Positions 18,766 to 28,702 of a stretch of 40,052 bases of DNA are shown here, piece after piece (position 1 is the first letter of the stretch; every line of letters starts with the position of its first letter). The DNA lies in NCBI GenBank assembly GCA_030601705.1, contig JAUWBM010000013.1:1-40052 (forward strand), written 5' to 3'. Source of the DNA: Thermoplasmatota archaeon (GTDB lineage Archaea > Thermoplasmatota > E2 > DHVEG-1). The translations under genes and the position numbers were made by a program. The notes under the pieces are model-generated. The model searched no databases, was not told where the DNA came from, and saw only the letters and a list, made by a program, of their open reading frames with translations.

Positions 18766-18776
18766 GGTATATATAG
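18766..18776. promoter_or_regulatory. TATA-box-like element in the uppS/eS17 divergent region
   Basis: GGTATATATAGG; a second candidate ATTTATATAG lies at about 18799-18808, better placed for the eS17 leader. Confidence 0.4.
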
Positions 18777-18849
18777 GTTAAGATTGGCCAAGAGTATACA
18801 TTTATATAGAAAAACCCTATTTCGACTTCCTACATTTGAAGGTGATTAT

Positions 18850-19071
18850 CTGGGAAACATTAAACAAACTCATATAAAAAACGCTGCGATATATCTAGTG
18901 AAAGAATATCCAGATCAGTTTAAATATGATGATTTTCAGCACAATAAAGAAAAAGTTGAGGAACTGATTGAAGTTAGCAGCAAATTAATGAGAAATAAAA
19001 TAGCTGGTTACATTACTAGATACTTAGCGTCTCGGAACAAAAGGCGAAACAATCAACCTATTTCTGAGTAA
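18850..19071 (+). CDS. rps17e: Ribosomal protein eS17 (S17e); apparent CTG start
   Basis: [L/M][61 protein letters not shown] is eS17. The position equivalent to the initiator Met of MGxI[KR]QT is CTG, preceded by AAGGTGAT-TAT. Confidence 0.9.
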   Translation: MGNIKQTHIKNAAIYLVKEYPDQFKYDDFQHNKEKVEELIEVSSKLMRNKIAGYITRYLASRNKRRNNQPISE

Positions 19072-19141
19072 TAACCCAAAATTTATTTTATGCAGGCAAA
19101 TCTTCGATTAGGGTGAGTTTATAGAAAAAATCAATAATGCC

Positions 19142-19806
19142 TTGACTGATCTACAACAAGGAAAGTTTGTTTTAGTGTATGATAGTGAGAGTAGAGAGGG
19201 TGAAACAGATTTTGTTATGGCTTCTCAATTTGTCACACCTGAATCAATAAAAAGAATGAGACAAGATGGCGGTGGACTCATATTTCTTATGACCTCAAAA
19301 GAAGTTGCAGATCAATTACAAATGCCATTTTTAACTAATTTATATTCCGATGTTAGTGATAACTACCCTGTTTTAAAAGAACTTGTCCCAAATGATATAC
19401 CCTATGATACAAAATCCTCGTTTTCCCTTTATATAAACCATAGAGAGACGTTTACTGGTATAACTGACAATGATAGAAGCCTTACCATGCGGAAATTTGC
19501 TGAATTAATTAAAAGAATCAATAATCTTGATAGTGACTTGTCAATTAAAGAATTTGGTAGGGAGTTCAGATCCCCTGGGCATGTCCCTATATGTGTAGCT
19601 TCTGAGACTCTTCTTAACGAACGAAAGGGCCATACTGAGTTTGTCATTGCGCTCATGCAAATGGCAGGTCTTGTTCCTGCTGGAAGCGGTTGTGAGATCA
19701 TGGGGAATAATGGCAAAGCTTTATCCAAGGAAGATACTATGAGATATGCTGAAAAAAACAATTTTGTCTTTTTAGAAGGAAGAGAAATTGTAAAGACGTG
19801 GAAACA

Positions 19807-19819
<13 letters not shown>
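19142..19819 (+). CDS. ribB: 3,4-dihydroxy-2-butanone-4-phosphate synthase (true start possibly upstream at ATA 19121)
   Basis: KFVLVYDSESREGETDFVMASQFVTPE, PNDIPYDTKSSFSLYINHRETFTGITDNDRSLT, EFRSPGHVP, NERKGHTE. See start-codon finding. Confidence 0.92.
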
Positions 19820-20726
<907 letters not shown>

Positions 20727-20732
20727 GGAGGC

Positions 20733-21161
20733 ATGATAAAAATGGTAAAAGAATCTATAAAAATTGGGGCTGTTGTTTCAGAGTTTAACTATGACATAAC
20801 AATGATGATGCTTGAGCGAGCAAAGGAACACGCACAGTTCCTAGGTGCTGAAATAAGTCAGGTTGTTAAAGTGCCTGGTGTTTTTGACATGGGTCTTGCG
20901 ATAAAGAAGCTGCTGGAACGAAAGGATATTGATGGTGTAGTAACGCTTGGAGCAGTTATCGAGGGAGAAACAGAGCATGATGATATTGTTATTCAGCATG
21001 CAACTCGAAAGATAGCTGACCTCGCACTAGAATATAATAAACCCGTGGGTCTTGGTATTTCTGGACCTGGCATGACAAGACTCCAGGCAGAAAAAAGAAT
21101 AGAACGGGCAAAAACTGCTGTTGAGGCGGTAGTAAAACTCTATAGAAGATTAAAATTATAG
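20733..21161 (+). CDS. ribH: 6,7-dimethyl-8-ribityllumazine synthase
   Basis: [20 protein letters not shown]…[15 protein letters not shown]…[14 protein letters not shown]…[13 protein letters not shown]. Start may be 20742. Confidence 0.92.
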   Translation: MIKMVKESIKIGAVVSEFNYDITMMMLERAKEHAQFLGAEISQVVKVPGVFDMGLAIKKLLERKDIDGVVTLGAVIEGETEHDDIVIQHATRKIADLALEYNKPVGLGISGPGMTRLQAEKRIERAKTAVEAVVKLYRRLKL

Positions 21162-21231
21162 GGGACAATCCAGACACTCAAATTAAAAGACTGTTTCTGT
21201 CTATCCACTAAAAGTTGTACAAAATATCTCT

Positions 21232-21771
21232 TTATTTCTTTTTATCAATCATTTTAAAAACAGAAGGTAAATGGATGGTATATGAACCATCTTTTTGTAT
21301 AATAATGGGTTCTTCCTCTAAAAGACCCTTTAAATCTATACTATATTTACCAGGTTTTTCAATATCTATTGTTTCTGGAGAATCAATTCTATCTACATCG
21401 GATTTGATTTTTTCAATAATTGCCCTGCGTCTTTCATCATCTATTGGTTCTATAGTTTCTTGTTTCTCTGTTTTTAATTCATCTCCATTTTCGATTATTC
21501 TCTCTTTAATTATCTTTCGGATTTCCTTTGGTTTTATCGTAACCCATTTTCCTGATTTGTCAAAATCATCTTTATTTTTCTCTATTAATGTCTCCATGAT
21601 TTTGGAGGTTATATCTTTACTTACTTCGTTGCTAATTGTATCTCTCTCGTTTTCGTCTAACGGCTGTTTTGTAAAGAAAAATCGATTTCCACCGCAATCT
21701 GGGCATCCTTTTAACAACTGAGATGATCCTTCTTCGAATACACGTCCACATTTAAGGCACTGGTGAGGCAT
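21232..21771 (-). CDS. Zn-ribbon protein, OapC-like
   Basis: MPHQCLKCGRVFEEGSSQLLKGCPDCGGNRFFF two-CxxC ribbon; third gene of the OapA-DUF2073-Zn-ribbon operon. Confidence 0.75.
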   Translation of the reverse strand: MPHQCLKCGRVFEEGSSQLLKGCPDCGGNRFFFTKQPLDENERDTISNEVSKDITSKIMETLIEKNKDDFDKSGKWVTIKPKEIRKIIKERIIENGDELKTEKQETIEPIDDERRRAIIEKIKSDVDRIDSPETIDIEKPGKYSIDLKGLLEEEPIIIQKDGSYTIHLPSVFKMIDKKK

Positions 21772-22157
21772 TAGTTTACTCCTCTACCAGGTATTATCGT
21801 GGTTTCTATTTTATCATTATCTTTATGGATCATTTTTAGAAGATGCGCCGGTCCTATTACAGTCATACGTGGTTTCTTTATTACGCCAAAAACCCTTTGG
21901 AAGAAACCAGCCTTCTCTTCTCCATATCCCCCCATTTCGATACCAATAAATGTGTCATGGTCTATTTCTTTCATAGTATTCTCTATAAGAGCTGTTTGTT
22001 CTGTCGGCGTAAGACCATGTTCAAGCACCAAGATCCTTCCTTGTCTGACTTCTTTCAGTATATACTTAAGTTTTTCTGAGGATGAAAGATCATTTAACTT
22101 CTGGCGTGAGATAAGATTGAATGAAATTCCCTTTTCTTTTTTTGCCATTTCTTTCAT
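21771..22157 (-). CDS. DUF2073 (OapB-like) protein
   Basis: RQGRILVLEHGLTPTEQTALIENTMKEIDHDTFIGIEMGGYG; overlaps the neighbouring genes. Confidence 0.8.
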   Translation of the reverse strand: MKEMAKKEKGISFNLISRQKLNDLSSSEKLKYILKEVRQGRILVLEHGLTPTEQTALIENTMKEIDHDTFIGIEMGGYGEEKAGFFQRVFGVIKKPRMTVIGPAHLLKMIHKDNDKIETTIIPGRGVN

Positions 22158-22819
22158 CTCCTCTTTTTATTTCTTTTTTTGCCAAAATGTTTTACCATAG
22201 TATTATACAAGTCTTCAGTATTATAGCCAGTTAATGCACTAATAGGGACAACAGGATGCTGAGGAAATGCAGATTTTAACGTGGCGGGACTTGCTTCATC
22301 TGCATCTATTTTATTTGCTGCTATAAGAATAGGCAGATTTCTTGCCTCTAAGTTTCCTATGATGGTAACATTAACTTGGGTGAAAGGATCTTTAGTAGCA
22401 TCCATAACTAAAACTACGCCATCGATGTCCTCTAGCCATCTTATTGACTCTATAACCCCTTCGGTCGCTTCTTTTGCCCGCATTCTTGATTCTTCTTTGT
22501 TTAGTCCATATGTGTTCATAAACTCCTTAAAATCTATTTTAGTCGCTATTCCAGGAGTATCTACCAAATCCATAACAAGGGATGAACCGCCATTGTCTAT
22601 CTTTATATTGGTTTTCCATTTCGCTCTTCTTGTTTCATGGGGAATATCTGATACACTTCCCATAATATCCCCAGTCCATTCCCTAAGAATCCGGTTTGCT
22701 AACGTGGTTTTTCCGACGTTTGGTGGGCCGTAGATGCCAATTTTAGCATGCTTTTTACCAAAAACTTTTTGAATTATACTTGAAAATTTCCCTCTCTTAA
22801 ATATACTGAATATTCCCAT
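22154..22819 (-). CDS. Era/Obg-like GTPase, OapA family
   Basis: GPPNVGKTTLANRI (G1), DTPG (G3), NKID (G4), SAL (G5); SD AGGAGG upstream. Confidence 0.87.
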   Translation of the reverse strand: MGIFSIFKRGKFSSIIQKVFGKKHAKIGIYGPPNVGKTTLANRILREWTGDIMGSVSDIPHETRRAKWKTNIKIDNGGSSLVMDLVDTPGIATKIDFKEFMNTYGLNKEESRMRAKEATEGVIESIRWLEDIDGVVLVMDATKDPFTQVNVTIIGNLEARNLPILIAANKIDADEASPATLKSAFPQHPVVPISALTGYNTEDLYNTMVKHFGKKRNKKRR

Positions 22820-23052
22820 CCCTTTGTTCCTCCTAGCAACTAGGTCGAATCTAAAAAATAGTATATTAATTATAGTTTATTAGTTTAGTGGTTCTCGTTT
22901 AAATGACATTAAAAATATGGGAATAATCATTCCGATAATATACATAGTTACATTATAGTATGGTAGGCTGTTGGCATTTTTAGATAAATAATAACTCTTA
23001 AATATACACAAGCTTATTCTCTCCACATTAAATTTTGCGAGGAGGCATGATT

Positions 23053-24006
23053 ATGGCTGAGGAAAATAATAAAGAACCAGAAGTAGAGGAACATGCAGGC
23101 ACTTTTATGGAAAGATTACAACAAGCTTCAAATGAAATCGATTCCATTAAAAGTTCTTTTTCTAAAAGTATGGAAGATTTAGCTAAAGTCCAAAATGTTT
23201 TGAGCTTGGACGGCGTGAACAAAGTTAATAGTATGATTCAAAATTTTGAAGATCGTCTTTCTGATGCAGAACGTCTAAGGGAAGAAGCAACAGAAGGGGC
23301 CAGAAAGTACAGTGAAGAATTAGAAAAAGAAAAGGAGAGACTCGTCAAACTTTGGGATGCATACAAAAATCAGGAAGAAGAGATGTCTGTACAGGAGAAA
23401 AGAGTGTTAGAACTGGAAGAAAAAATGAGAGAAACCGAGCAATCTAAAAGACAGTTTGAAGAAGATTCCATAGCTAGAATTAATACACTAACTCATAAAT
23501 TAGAAGAGAAAGAACAGGAATCTCAACAATTAGAAGAAACCAAGCAACGAATCGGGGAATTTGATGGTATACGAAATCGATTAGAAGAATCAATACATGG
23601 TTTGAAAAACGAAATAAATGCGAAGGATGTAACAATAAACTCACTCGAAGCTCAAGTTGAAGAATTAAAACCGTTTGAAAAATTTGCAGAGTTTAAAACG
23701 AAATTTGAGGAAATCTCAGAAGAACATGAAAAAGAGAAGGACAGACTAACAAAGTTATTTAGACTATATGAAGAAACAGAGAGCGAGAATAAAAGACTAA
23801 AAGAAGAAGTAAACGGGTGGCAGAACTGGTTTGATTCCAACGAAGAGCTCTTTACAAAATTATTCAGTTCCGCAGATCATTTCCGTAAAACAAAGACAAG
23901 ACCAACGCCTGAAAGTAAACCTGTAGAATCGATAGAACCTCCAAAAAAGTCAGAACAAAAGGAGATAAAAAAGAAACCTAGGAGAAAATTACGGTTTAAA
24001 AAATAA
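23053..24006 (+). CDS. Coiled-coil protein with basic C-terminus
   Basis: GGAGG-N7-ATG at 23053 (ORF track used TTG 23035). Long E/K-rich heptads, C-terminal KKKPRRKLRFKK. Confidence 0.7.
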   Translation: MAEENNKEPEVEEHAGTFMERLQQASNEIDSIKSSFSKSMEDLAKVQNVLSLDGVNKVNSMIQNFEDRLSDAERLREEATEGARKYSEELEKEKERLVKLWDAYKNQEEEMSVQEKRVLELEEKMRETEQSKRQFEEDSIARINTLTHKLEEKEQESQQLEETKQRIGEFDGIRNRLEESIHGLKNEINAKDVTINSLEAQVEELKPFEKFAEFKTKFEEISEEHEKEKDRLTKLFRLYEETESENKRLKEEVNGWQNWFDSNEELFTKLFSSADHFRKTKTRPTPESKPVESIEPPKKSEQKEIKKKPRRKLRFKK

Positions 24007-24017
24007 ACCGCCTCTTC

Positions 24018-26123
24018 TCATTCTATTTTTATTTTGCTTTCTCCATTTTCTTCTTCTAAGACAGTAATTGCATTTTCCATGAAGTTTTTAATTTCTTCTA
24101 TGTGGGTTATAAGAAATATCTGTCTGAATTTTGAAGAAAAACTGCTTAATGCTTTTATGATGTTTTGTTTTCTTATGTTATCTTGAGATCCAAAGATTTC
24201 ATCAAGGATTATAAAATTAAATACACTACCCGCCTTTTCCGTAATAACTTCAGATATTGCAAGCCGTATACACAGATTTGCAAGATCTTCTTCCCCTCCT
24301 GAAAAACGTTCAATGTTATACGGCACTCCGTTATCGTATACAATAAGATTGTAGTTTTCATCTAGTTCTATTTCAGAGTATTTCCCATCAGTAAGTTGAT
24401 CAAATAGTTCTGATGCATATAATGATAATGTTGGTCTTATCTGAGAAATTAGATATGTTCTAAAGGAGGACATAATCTCATTAAGCATACTAAGATGTTG
24501 CACGTTCTTCTTTTCTTCTTTGATACGTTTTTTAAACTCCTCAAGCTCCTTTATCTTCTGCTGTAGATTTTTTATCTCTTGAAGAACAGACTTTTTGTCG
24601 CTTTCTTTTTTCACCAGATCTATCTTTGCTTCGTTCAAACGGTCTTTTTTTTCTTGAAATGTTTTCAAAGAAGAACCCAATTCGTTGCGGAGGGTTTCAA
24701 CCCGTCTTTTGACACTTTCATATTCATTTAGATTAAATTCTACTTTTCCGATCTTCATTAGTTGTTTTTCTTTATCTTCTATCTCTTTTTCCTCTCTGTT
24801 TATTTCCGTTAAAACGTTCTTAATGGTCGTATCAATTCGTTCCTTTTCCCTCAATTGAGTTTGTAAATAATTCCTCTTCTTCTGCAAAGCCCGTTGCTCA
24901 CGTGACAGTCGTTCGTATTCATTCTGCTCTGTCTTCAAGGTTTTTAAAAACGATTCTTTCTCTTTGTCTTTTTTCTGTTTCTCTTCATCGAATTTCTGTA
25001 TCAGAGCAGTATATTGATCTCCCAACACTCTTTCACAAGTAGGACACTTTGCATCGGAGCCTATTTTTTCTATCTTTTTTCTCTTGGAATCTATATCGGT
25101 AACAGCCTCTTCGATGCTTTTTATAAGTGTCTTTTTTTGCTCAATCTTTTTAATGATTGTCTCTGTGGCATCTTCTGTTTTGCTGAGATTACTTTCGGTC
25201 GTTTTTATTTCCACTTCCAGGTTTTTAAAAGCTTCATTCTTCTTCTGTTGTTTTTCTATTGATTGCTGTCTATCTTTTATCTTTGATTGTAGTTGTTTTA
25301 TTTCCTCTCGTAGTTTTTCCTTGTTTTCAAAAAGCGTTTTTTTCTCAGCGAGTTTCTCCTTATTTTTTTGGATTTTTTCACATTCTTTTTTTGCATTAGC
25401 ATATCTTTTTTCCAATGCTCCTACTTCTTTTTTGGCGATAGTAATATTTTCTGTAGATTTTTTTAGTAGCAGATCCAAATCATCTTTTTTCTGTTCAAGG
25501 TTTTTTATTTCATTTTGATAAACATCAGTTTTGTTTCTTCCATTTTTATCAACAAGGTCTTGACCGAGTCTACCTATTACTGCATCCTTGTTTCTCTTGT
25601 CAAATTTTATTTCTTTGATAATATCATCCAAAGCATCTATTCCTAGCATTCTCAGAATAAGCGGTCGACGCTCACTGGCATTCATAGAAGATAAAGCATT
25701 CAACTCTTTTTGTTTGGCAAATATTGAGGTGTAAAACGATTTAAAATCCATGCCCAGCTTTTTTTGAATGAACTTACTTACTATTTCAGCTCCATTTGCC
25801 ACTAGTTTTCCATTAATTGTTGCAGATGCAGATGTTGCCAAACTTTTTCCAGACATCTCTCGTACTACTCTGTATTTATCATCTCCAAAAATAAACCCAA
25901 GTTCAACTCTACATGGATCAGAATGTTCTGCATTTTCACGTTTTATCTGATCTGCCGATGTCCTTGCAGCAACAGGACCGTATAACACCCAAGCTATGGC
26001 CTCAAAAATAGTTGATTTTCCCGCTCCATTGAGCCCAACTACACCAGTTACTCCATCAGGAAATTCAATTAGCGAATCTTTGAATTTTCTAAAATTTTTC
26101 AACCTAAGGGATTTCAGTATCAT
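24018..26123 (-). CDS. rad50: DNA double-strand break repair ATPase Rad50
   Basis: GLNGAGKST (Walker A), CPTC zinc hook, FSGGEEDLANLCIRLAIS signature, FNFIILDEIFGSQD (Walker B). Confidence 0.93.
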   Translation of the reverse strand: MILKSLRLKNFRKFKDSLIEFPDGVTGVVGLNGAGKSTIFEAIAWVLYGPVAARTSADQIKRENAEHSDPCRVELGFIFGDDKYRVVREMSGKSLATSASATINGKLVANGAEIVSKFIQKKLGMDFKSFYTSIFAKQKELNALSSMNASERRPLILRMLGIDALDDIIKEIKFDKRNKDAVIGRLGQDLVDKNGRNKTDVYQNEIKNLEQKKDDLDLLLKKSTENITIAKKEVGALEKRYANAKKECEKIQKNKEKLAEKKTLFENKEKLREEIKQLQSKIKDRQQSIEKQQKKNEAFKNLEVEIKTTESNLSKTEDATETIIKKIEQKKTLIKSIEEAVTDIDSKRKKIEKIGSDAKCPTCERVLGDQYTALIQKFDEEKQKKDKEKESFLKTLKTEQNEYERLSREQRALQKKRNYLQTQLREKERIDTTIKNVLTEINREEKEIEDKEKQLMKIGKVEFNLNEYESVKRRVETLRNELGSSLKTFQEKKDRLNEAKIDLVKKESDKKSVLQEIKNLQQKIKELEEFKKRIKEEKKNVQHLSMLNEIMSSFRTYLISQIRPTLSLYASELFDQLTDGKYSEIELDENYNLIVYDNGVPYNIERFSGGEEDLANLCIRLAISEVITEKAGSVFNFIILDEIFGSQDNIRKQNIIKALSSFSSKFRQIFLITHIEEIKNFMENAITVLEEENGESKIKIE

Positions 26124-27256
26124 TTACCTTCATCTTTTGATTCTACTCTTTGAATATAATCTAAACCAAGTTTTAATAAAACCTCTTTATCTGGAATTTT
26201 CTGCTTTTTTAGATATTTTTCAAATTCACTTGCTATGGATTCTATTTTATAATTCTCACTCATTCGCAGTTCACCTTCTTTTATCACATCTGATTTTATC
26301 TCAAAATGAACTGCACCTTTGCTAAGCTCTCTTATTTGATTAAAATCAATTCCTCGATAGATGTGAGATGGAATGTTTTCTAATCTTATGCGAAATATTT
26401 TGTCCTTCGGCTCTATTTTTCTGATGGTTTCCTTTATATTTCTCACTATTTCTTCAATAGTTAAATTTGGACAATCAATAGGAGAAGCATCTATCATGGG
26501 ACGTGTGCTTATTTCAATAAAATCATGCTTAATTTTTTTATCTAGTTCTAATTCAATAAATCCTTTTTTATCTCCTGCATCTGAAAAGGTTAAACTTTCA
26601 GCAGATCCAGAATAAAAAGCGTTTTCTTGTAATTTGGTATATTTATGGTAATGGCCTAGAGCAACATAGTCAAAATCATTACTTAGAGCGTTTGTAGGAA
26701 TAAATAGTTCGTTAAACTCGTTCATTTTAAATTCTTTTATTCCAGTTACCGCTCCATGTACCATAAAAATGTTAAAATCTGAAGAACTGTCTATTTTTAC
26801 CTTTTCCAAATTATCATTAAAATCCTTTTTTGTTTGACACTGCGGTATTGCATGAATCGTTATTTTTTTGTTATCTATTTCAAAAGGAATTGTTTCGTAA
26901 CAATTATTGTATATTGGATACACATGATCCAAGTGTTCGAATATATTAAAGATGTTGCCGGTTTCTTTGAGCTTTGGAGTTTCATGGTTTCCAGATATAA
27001 CTACAAAAGGTATCTTTTCTTTCGAAAGCCTTAGAATCTGCTGAATAGCAACCGTGATAGCTCTGTTAGTAGGTCGTACTGAATCGAATAAATCACCGGC
27101 GTGAAGCATGAGGTCTGGTTTTGATTTCACAGCATAGTCAACGCATTGTTTGAATGCATCATACACATCGATTTCCCGTTGATTCATTCCGTCTTCGGTT
27201 AATTTTCTATAGGCAGAAAAGCCAAGGTGTGTATCAGCAACATGTAAAATCTTCAT
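26120..27256 (-). CDS. mre11: DNA double-strand break repair nuclease Mre11
   Basis: MKILHVADTHLG, HAGDLFDSVRP, SGNHETP, ALGHYHKY phosphoesterase motifs; start 27256 rather than 27277; stop overlaps the rad50 start. Confidence 0.92.
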   Translation of the reverse strand: MKILHVADTHLGFSAYRKLTEDGMNQREIDVYDAFKQCVDYAVKSKPDLMLHAGDLFDSVRPTNRAITVAIQQILRLSKEKIPFVVISGNHETPKLKETGNIFNIFEHLDHVYPIYNNCYETIPFEIDNKKITIHAIPQCQTKKDFNDNLEKVKIDSSSDFNIFMVHGAVTGIKEFKMNEFNELFIPTNALSNDFDYVALGHYHKYTKLQENAFYSGSAESLTFSDAGDKKGFIELELDKKIKHDFIEISTRPMIDASPIDCPNLTIEEIVRNIKETIRKIEPKDKIFRIRLENIPSHIYRGIDFNQIRELSKGAVHFEIKSDVIKEGELRMSENYKIESIASEFEKYLKKQKIPDKEVLLKLGLDYIQRVESKDEGK

Positions 27257-27257
27257 A

Positions 27258-28643
27258 TTATCTTCTTTTTCTTGCAAGTTTTAGAGAAGCAACATCACAT
27301 ACAAGAGTCAAGGCATCTAGAGTTGGTGCAATGGGAGGTGCATATGCTGTTTCCAATTTTTTAAAATCTTCGACATCTGCTTTATTAAGAATGGCACAGG
27401 CAAAGGTGTTAATCCTTTGTGCTACATTAATTCCGACTGCCTGAGCAGATACTATTCTATCTGTTCCTTCATGAACACCTACTTTCATTAATATGGGTTT
27501 TCCACCCGGAAAATAATCTGGGAGTGAAGAACCTTTGAACTTGCCGTATAAAACCGGGATATTTTGACAAGCATTTTTTACTGGACCAACCGCCGCTATC
27601 TCTATTCCAAAAAACTCTGATGTACGTGTCAGCAAAACTCCTTTGGGGAGATTGTATTTGCCACCTGCTGCGTTTATGCCAGCTGCAATTGCTTGTCTTA
27701 CCGCGATGCTTCCAAGACCGATACAGACAGATTCTTTTGTGATAAAATCTTTGTATTCTGTGCAATCACCGACAGCATAAACGTTTTTTACAGATGATTC
27801 AGCTTTTTCATTGATAATTATTCCACCAGTTTTTCCGATTTTACACCCTATGCTTTTCGCTAGTGAAACATCTGGCTTTGCTCCTGTAGCAATCACGAGA
27901 ATATCGGTCTCTACTTTTTTTTCCTCATTGGTCTTGTTATCTTTAATAAAAACACGATCTATTGTCCCATCTTTTTCTTCTAATTTTGTTGCAGTATGAT
28001 TTGTACATAGTTTGGTTTTCTCATGTAATTCCTTAAGAACTGGTTCACACATATCATTATCTATGGTATTTTCCAATATGTTTGGGAGAGCCTCTACTAT
28101 TGTAACATCCATTCCTTTTTTATAGAAAGAATTTGCCATCTCGAGGCCAATTAATCCTGCTCCAACTATCGTTGCTTTTTTCCCCTTTTTTATACTTGAA
28201 GAAATTCGCTTTCCATCATCAATTGTTCGTAGAACATGAACCCCATTTAATAACGCATTCTCCTTCTGAATATTTTGTATTGGGGGGATAAATGGTTTTG
28301 CACCTGTCGCAAGTATCAAACTATCAAATTCTTTTTTGATTTGCTCATTTCCTTTTTTGGCAAAGATAATCTGATTTTTTATATCAATTTCATCAACCGT
28401 CGTCTCTAAAAAAAGGTCTATATGTTCTTTTTTAAACCAGTCTTCTGAAAATTCAATTAAATCTTTAAATTCTGAGATTTCACCAGATATTGCATAAGGT
28501 AGTCCACATTTAGAATAGTGCGGATATTTGCCATGTTCAAATATAGTTATTGTAGCTTTTCTATCTATCTTTCTTGCAAATTGTGCAGCAGTCCCACCAC
28601 CAGCACCACATCCTATGATAACGATTTTCTTATCACCGGTCAC
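27258..28643 (-). CDS. FAD-dependent pyridine nucleotide-disulfide oxidoreductase (CoA-disulfide reductase/NADH oxidase type)
   Basis: IIGCGAGGGTAAQFARK, YSKCGLPYAISGEI (single redox Cys), IVGAGLIGLEMANSFYKKG, NVYAVGDCTEYKD; GTG start. Confidence 0.88.
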   Translation of the reverse strand: MTGDKKIVIIGCGAGGGTAAQFARKIDRKATITIFEHGKYPHYSKCGLPYAISGEISEFKDLIEFSEDWFKKEHIDLFLETTVDEIDIKNQIIFAKKGNEQIKKEFDSLILATGAKPFIPPIQNIQKENALLNGVHVLRTIDDGKRISSSIKKGKKATIVGAGLIGLEMANSFYKKGMDVTIVEALPNILENTIDNDMCEPVLKELHEKTKLCTNHTATKLEEKDGTIDRVFIKDNKTNEEKKVETDILVIATGAKPDVSLAKSIGCKIGKTGGIIINEKAESSVKNVYAVGDCTEYKDFITKESVCIGLGSIAVRQAIAAGINAAGGKYNLPKGVLLTRTSEFFGIEIAAVGPVKNACQNIPVLYGKFKGSSLPDYFPGGKPILMKVGVHEGTDRIVSAQAVGINVAQRINTFACAILNKADVEDFKKLETAYAPPIAPTLDALTLVCDVASLKLARKRR

Positions 28644-28702
28644 TGAAAACCCCTATCTGACTAATGGCGAAGTTTTTTTAATGTTTTTGATAAAGAAAAT
28701 TC

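Noticed and set aside
22820-22870. tRNA-like T-arm string (AACTAGGTCGAATCT)
   Set aside because: No acceptor, D or anticodon stems around it; it is the leader of the OapA-type GTPase gene.
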